Shown piece after piece: positions 12,823 through 15,920 of a DNA stretch of 15,920 bases; positions within the stretch are counted from its first letter, which is position 1; every line of letters begins with the position of its first letter. The notes beneath the pieces were generated by a model that worked only from the letters and a program-made list of their open reading frames with translations, was not told the DNA's origin and searched no databases. Source of the DNA: Oscillospiraceae bacterium. GTDB lineage: Bacteria; Bacillota; Clostridia; Oscillospirales; Ruminococcaceae. The stretch covers positions 1-15,920 of the forward strand of contig JAFUWP010000069.1 in the NCBI GenBank assembly GCA_017483405.1. Reading direction: 5' to 3'. A program made the translations under genes and the position numbers.

Positions 12823-13917
12823 ATGGACGAAGAAGATGTTAGATACTGTGACTGCTGCGGAACTGCCATTCCTGAAGGAGAGAATTATTCCTGGATTGGT
12901 AATGAGATTGTCTGCGACGATTGCAGAAGACATGAATGCGGATGCTGTGAATGCTGTGACGAGCTTATCTATAACAGCGAAGCCATTACGGATGACGGAC
13001 ATTTTGTGTGCCGCTCGTGTTATCAAAACGAGTATCTACATTGCTCCTGCTGCGGAATGCTCCTGCATCAGGATGACAGCTATTCCTATAACGACATGGA
13101 CTTCTGCTACGACTGCTACAGCCGGAAGAATCATACTATCCGTGAGTACGGATACAAACCGGAATCGATATTTTACGGCGAAGGCAAGCGGTTTCTCGGC
13201 GTGGAACTGGAAGTCGATGAAGGCGGTCATGATGATGACTATGCTCTGGAAATCCTTGAAGAAGGAAACTACAGTGACGAGCATATCTACATCAAGAGTG
13301 ACGGAAGTCTGCACAATGGATTTGAGATTGTCACACATCCCATGTCGCTCGAATATCACATGAACGAATTCTGCTGGGAAGATGTGCTTCATAAAGCTGT
13401 ACAGCTTGGTTATCGCTCTCATCAAACCTCAACCTGCGGACTGCATGTACATGTCAGCCGTGATTATTTCGGCAGTACTGAGGCTACTCAGGATGCAGCA
13501 ATTTCCAGAATTCTGTACTTTGTGGAGCAGAACTGGAACGAACTGCTGAAATTTTCCAGAAGAACGGAATCAGCTATGAACCGCTGGGCAGCCCGCTTCG
13601 GATATGAATCCACTCCGAAAAAACTGCTGAACAAAGCCAAATGCACCTATGGAAGATACCATGCTGTCAATCTCTGCAACCATAACACTATCGAATTCAG
13701 AATGTTCAGAGGTACGCTGAAACTGAATACTCTGCTTGCTACGCTTCAGCTGGTAGACAGAATCTGTTTCCTTGCCTATAACCTGACTGACAGCGAAATG
13801 CAGAATATGTGCTGGTCAGAATTCGTCAGCTATGTTTCAGAACCAGAATTAATCCGCTATCTCAAAGAAAGAAGACTATACATCAATGAACCTGTTTCCG
13901 TTGAGGAGGAAATGTAA
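12823..13917 (+). CDS. Amidoligase 1 with N-terminal triple zinc-ribbon
   Basis: The 364-residue protein has two parts. Residues 1-98 hold 17 cysteines that fit three four-Cys modules: C9/C12-C31/C34, C42/C45-C63/C66 and C74/C77-C95/C98. Residues about 117-364 are an Amidoligase_2 domain (glutamine-synthetase-like carboxylate-amine ligase fold): FLGVELEVD with E128 and E130, KSDGSL, IVTHPMS, TSTCGLHVHVSRD with C205, H208 and H210, and EFRMFRGT (291-298). Known relatives are predicted to join an amine to a carboxylate using ATP, in peptide or cell-wall-like modification. GAGGAGG precedes the ATG; earlier in-frame starts (12718, 12802) are rejected. The C-terminal Glu codons form the ribosome site of the 49-residue peptide gene. 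It is a paralogue of 14133-15227, of equal length and about two-thirds identical in the catalytic part by eye. Confidence 0.88.
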   Translation: MDEEDVRYCDCCGTAIPEGENYSWIGNEIVCDDCRRHECGCCECCDELIYNSEAITDDGHFVCRSCYQNEYLHCSCCGMLLHQDDSYSYNDMDFCYDCYSRKNHTIREYGYKPESIFYGEGKRFLGVELEVDEGGHDDDYALEILEEGNYSDEHIYIKSDGSLHNGFEIVTHPMSLEYHMNEFCWEDVLHKAVQLGYRSHQTSTCGLHVHVSRDYFGSTEATQDAAISRILYFVEQNWNELLKFSRRTESAMNRWAARFGYESTPKKLLNKAKCTYGRYHAVNLCNHNTIEFRMFRGTLKLNTLLATLQLVDRICFLAYNLTDSEMQNMCWSEFVSYVSEPELIRYLKERRLYINEPVSVEEEM

Positions 13918-13919
13918 TC

Positions 13920-14069
13920 ATGGGAAAGAAAATCAAGAACCTGTTTCACAAAAATATCAGCAGTCCGAAGGTAAATGTTCCGGAAATGCTTGTCCGCATT
14001 ATCAGACCTGTAAAGAATCAGCTGATTCTGCTGAAAATCGAAATCATCAATTATATCATCCACAAATAA
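13920..14069 (+). CDS. 49-residue cationic peptide following amidoligase 1
   Basis: The ATG at 13920 lies two bases after the amidoligase 1 stop, with GAGGAGG inside that gene as ribosome site. The peptide is basic and amphipathic: MGKKIKNLFHKN, a short polar turn (ISSPKVNVPE), then a hydrophobic-basic helix (LVRIIRPVKNQLILLKIEII) ending NYIIHK. No family is recognised. The matching place after amidoligase 2 also holds a small cationic peptide gene, so peptide plus ligase appears to be a repeated unit. It could be a substrate of the ligase, a membrane-active peptide or a subunit. Confidence 0.6.
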   Translation: MGKKIKNLFHKNISSPKVNVPEMLVRIIRPVKNQLILLKIEIINYIIHK

Positions 14070-14078
14070 GCCAATATT

Positions 14079-14098
14079 CAGCCGGGTTCGCCCGGCTG
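14079..14098 (+). terminator. Intergenic GC hairpin before amidoligase 2
   Basis: CAGCCGGG pairs with CCCGGCTG around a TTCG tetraloop, a very stable RNA structure. It is followed by ATAAATTTATATTATT rather than a clean T-run, so termination is probably partial, setting the ratio of upstream to downstream gene expression. It differs in sequence from the 24-bp pair at 12461 and 12773 but has the same position between genes. Confidence 0.6.
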
Positions 14099-14132
14099 AT
14101 AAATTTATATTATTACTTTAGGAGGAATTTTC

Positions 14133-15227
14133 ATGGAAGAAGAAAGAACTTTATGTACCTGCTGCGGTGAACCCATTCTCACTGACTACTATTCAACCGT
14201 CTACGATAACTCGATTTGTGACAGCTGTGCCAACAACGAATGCTCCAGATGTGAGTGCTGCGGCGACCTGATTTATGACAGTGATGTTTACGCTTCGGAC
14301 TATGACAGATGCCTCTGTGAATCCTGTTTTAATGAATTCTACGCTCACTGCGACAGTTGTGATGATTTGATTCACAGAGATGACCTGCACGAATATGATG
14401 ACTGCTATTACTGCTCCAGATGCTATTATGAGAAAACTCATGTAATCAGAAATTATTCTTATAAGCCGTTACCTGTATTTTATGGCGAAGGTAAGCGGTT
14501 TCTTGGTGTAGAGCTGGAAATTGACAAAGGCGGAAGAGACTCCGATAATGCTCAGGAGATTCTCGACATTGCCAATGACAGCAAGGAGCAGCGTCTCTAT
14601 ATCAAGACCGACAGCAGCCTTGATGACGGCATGGAGCTTGTTACCCATCCTATGACAATCAACTACCACCTGCACGAATTCAAGTGGGAAGACATTCTGA
14701 AAACGGCTGTAAATATGGGATATCGTTCCCATCAGACAAGTACCTGCGGCTTACACGTTCATGTTAACCGTGATGCCTTTGGTGATGATGAGGACGAACA
14801 GGAAGAAGTTATCTCCAGAATCTTGTACTTTGTGGAACATCATTGGTTAGAAATGGTAAAATTTTCCAGAAGAACAGAGAGTGCCTTAAACCGCTGGGCT
14901 GCACGTCACGGATATGAGCCTTCACCATCCGAAGTGATGTCAAAAGCCAAGAGTGATTATGGCCGATATTATGCGGTAAATCTCTGCAATCACAACACGA
15001 TTGAATTCCGGCTGTTCCGTGGCACGCTCAAACTGAATACCCTGCTTGCAGCACTCCAGCTGGTAGACATAATCTGTGAAACTGCTATGAACCTTGACGA
15101 TGAGGAATTACAGGCTCTTTCCTGGTCAGAATTTGTAAGCCGCATCACCTATCCAGAGTTAATCCAGTATTTGAAGGAAAGACAGCTGTATATCAATGAA
15201 ATCACAAACGAAGAGGAGGAAATCTGA
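14133..15227 (+). CDS. Amidoligase 2 with N-terminal triple zinc-ribbon (paralogue of amidoligase 1)
   Basis: The 364-residue protein has the same order as its neighbour. Three four-Cys modules (C8/C11-C29/C32, C40/C43-C62/C65, C73/C76-C94/C97) precede an Amidoligase_2 domain with FLGVELEID, KTDSSL, LVTHPMT, STCGLHVHVNRD and EFRLFRGT. The catalytic motifs are almost unchanged between the copies, while the zinc-ribbon part differs much more, suggesting the same chemistry with different binding partners. TTAGGAGG lies seven bases before the ATG. The acidic C-terminus (NEEEEI) is coded by GAGGAGGAA, which acts as ribosome site for the 31-residue peptide gene; that gene's ATG shares one base with this stop (TGATG). 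The tandem copies arose by duplication, with both reading frames kept intact. Confidence 0.88.
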   Translation: MEEERTLCTCCGEPILTDYYSTVYDNSICDSCANNECSRCECCGDLIYDSDVYASDYDRCLCESCFNEFYAHCDSCDDLIHRDDLHEYDDCYYCSRCYYEKTHVIRNYSYKPLPVFYGEGKRFLGVELEIDKGGRDSDNAQEILDIANDSKEQRLYIKTDSSLDDGMELVTHPMTINYHLHEFKWEDILKTAVNMGYRSHQTSTCGLHVHVNRDAFGDDEDEQEEVISRILYFVEHHWLEMVKFSRRTESALNRWAARHGYEPSPSEVMSKAKSDYGRYYAVNLCNHNTIEFRLFRGTLKLNTLLAALQLVDIICETAMNLDDEELQALSWSEFVSRITYPELIQYLKERQLYINEITNEEEEI

Positions 15228-15322
15228 TGAAAACCAAACTGCTCAAAGTACTGCGTTTCACATGGAAAGTGATTCGCATCACCATTCGTGCCATCATCAA
15301 CGAACTGAAAGGAGCTAAATAA
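15227..15322 (+). CDS. 31-residue cationic amphipathic peptide following amidoligase 2
   Basis: The start overlaps the amidoligase 2 stop as TGATG, with GAGGAGG nine bases upstream. The peptide begins MKTKLLKVLRFTWKVIRITI and ends with a short Arg/Lys/Glu-containing tail and GAK. It has nine Lys/Arg and a single Glu, and the pattern of a membrane-seeking amphipathic helix with a central Trp. No signal peptide or Gly-Gly leader is present. The amidotransferase gene starts three bases after its stop. Its place mirrors the 49-residue gene after amidoligase 1, though the sequences are only loosely alike. Confidence 0.6.
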   Translation: MKTKLLKVLRFTWKVIRITIRAIINELKGAK

Positions 15323-15324
15323 CT

Positions 15325-15920
15325 ATGTGCGCATTATTCGGATTTTTAGACTGCGGAAGAAGAATTCCGCTCAAAGCTTTACAGAAACTCATCCAGGCTC
15401 TTGCCAACGCATCCGAGGTTAGAGGCGACCATGCAAGCGGTATCTCTTACATGAAGGATAATCAGCTGACCATCTACAAGCGTCCCAAGCCCGCCCACAA
15501 GATGAAGTTCAGACTCCCGAATCACACCTATGCTGTCATGGGACATGTCCGCTACACCACACAAGGAAGCCAGGAATTCAATCAGAACAATCATCCGTTC
15601 AGGGGTCATGCTGATATGGACTTCGCCTTTGCTCATAATGGCGTACTTCATAATGACATGCAGCTTCGCAGAGACAAGCAGCTTCCTGTTACAAACATCG
15701 AAACTGATTCCTATGTTGCCGTGCAGCTGATTGAAATGCAAAAAGAACTCAACTTCGATACACTCCGCAATATGGCTGAGGATGTGAGAGGCAGCTTCAC
15801 ATTCACAATCCTGGACGAAACCAATACTCTCTGGTTTGTAAAAGGCAGTTCTCCGCTGTATCTCATCTACTTTCCGGAACTGAAACTCTATGTATACTCT
15901 TCCACTGCTTCTATCATGAA
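15325..15920 (+). CDS. Class-II glutamine amidotransferase domain protein (partial, 3' end beyond window)
   Basis: The frame is open from the ATG at 15325 to the window edge (198 complete codons). It starts M-C-ALFGF, so removal of Met would expose Cys2, the N-terminal nucleophile of class-II (Ntn-type) glutaminase domains. The other hallmarks are present: VRGDHASGIS, GHVRYTTQG, a HPF motif, FAFAHNGVLHN and ETDSYV, then GSFTFTILDE and a strand resembling the second half of the domain. Such domains hydrolyse glutamine and pass ammonia to a partner. AGGAG lies about 10 bases upstream. Only three bases separate it from the peptide gene, so it belongs to the amidoligase operon and could supply the amine for ligation. 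Whether a synthetase domain follows cannot be seen. Confidence 0.88.
   Translation, partial: MCALFGFLDCGRRIPLKALQKLIQALANASEVRGDHASGISYMKDNQLTIYKRPKPAHKMKFRLPNHTYAVMGHVRYTTQGSQEFNQNNHPFRGHADMDFAFAHNGVLHNDMQLRRDKQLPVTNIETDSYVAVQLIEMQKELNFDTLRNMAEDVRGSFTFTILDETNTLWFVKGSSPLYLIYFPELKLYVYSSTASIM

Noticed and set aside
12836..13425. Long frames over amidoligase 1 (12836-13363 plus, 13036-13425 minus)
   Set aside because: They are shadows of the Cys-rich coding sequence; they lack ribosome sites and recognisable motifs, while the chosen frame has three zinc modules and a full catalytic domain.
1..15920. CRISPR array, rRNA or tRNA genes, riboswitches
   Set aside because: No regularly spaced repeats, no tRNA-like cloverleaf ends and no conserved RNA motif were found by eye; an RNA-family scan was not possible, so a weak structured RNA could be missed.

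Overview
The window looks like chromosomal DNA of an anaerobic gut Firmicute, most likely a Ruminococcus-type member of the Oscillospiraceae. The signs are a secreted family-11 rhamnogalacturonan lyase, strong GGAGG ribosome sites, moderate-to-low GC, and accessory genes (AAA-ATPase/PD-(D/E)XK protein, DUF960 protein, MOBP relaxase, Cys-rich amidoligases) typical of mobile DNA in such bacteria. The genus is an inference; no rRNA or other marker gene is present.

Layout. (1) 1-1393 is host-like: the 5' part of a rhamnogalacturonan lyase (minus) and, divergent from it, a cell-wall amidase gene broken after its first zinc ligand (plus). (2) 1410-3097 is an AAA-ATPase/nuclease-like gene with its own promoter and terminator. 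(3) 3118-4955 is an AT-rich minus-strand operon of six small unrecognised genes: two tiny membrane peptides, a Gly/Ala-rich hydrophobic protein, a helical acidic protein, a one-TM protein and a Cys-rich zinc-ribbon-like protein. (4) 5015-6413 is a tyrosine recombinase gene enclosed by a perfect 21-bp inverted repeat. A near-consensus promoter just inside the right repeat points outward at a terminator at 6430-6476. Inverting the segment would aim that promoter at the six-gene operon. I read this as a self-encoded phase switch, at present OFF. (5) 6479-11145 holds a one-TM protein and a SLOG/YpsA-like protein (minus), divergent from a 1118-residue NACHT STAND ATPase with a C-terminal WD-like propeller (plus): a plausible defence module. 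(6) 11150-12100 is a mobilisation module: a shortened MOBP relaxase, a MobC-like ribbon-helix-helix protein and an oriT-like intergenic region. (7) 12149-15920 is a plus-strand accessory operon: DUF960 protein, small helical protein, amidoligase 1, 49-residue peptide, amidoligase 2, 31-residue peptide, and a class-II glutamine amidotransferase that runs off the edge. Identical or similar GC hairpins separate several of these genes.

Two parts deserve most attention. The first is the invertible recombinase/promoter cassette controlling a small-membrane-peptide operon. The second is the duplicated [zinc-ribbon amidoligase + small cationic peptide] unit followed by a glutamine amidotransferase, which looks like an undescribed peptide- or metabolite-modifying pathway on a mobile element. 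The function of both is inferred from sequence and context only.
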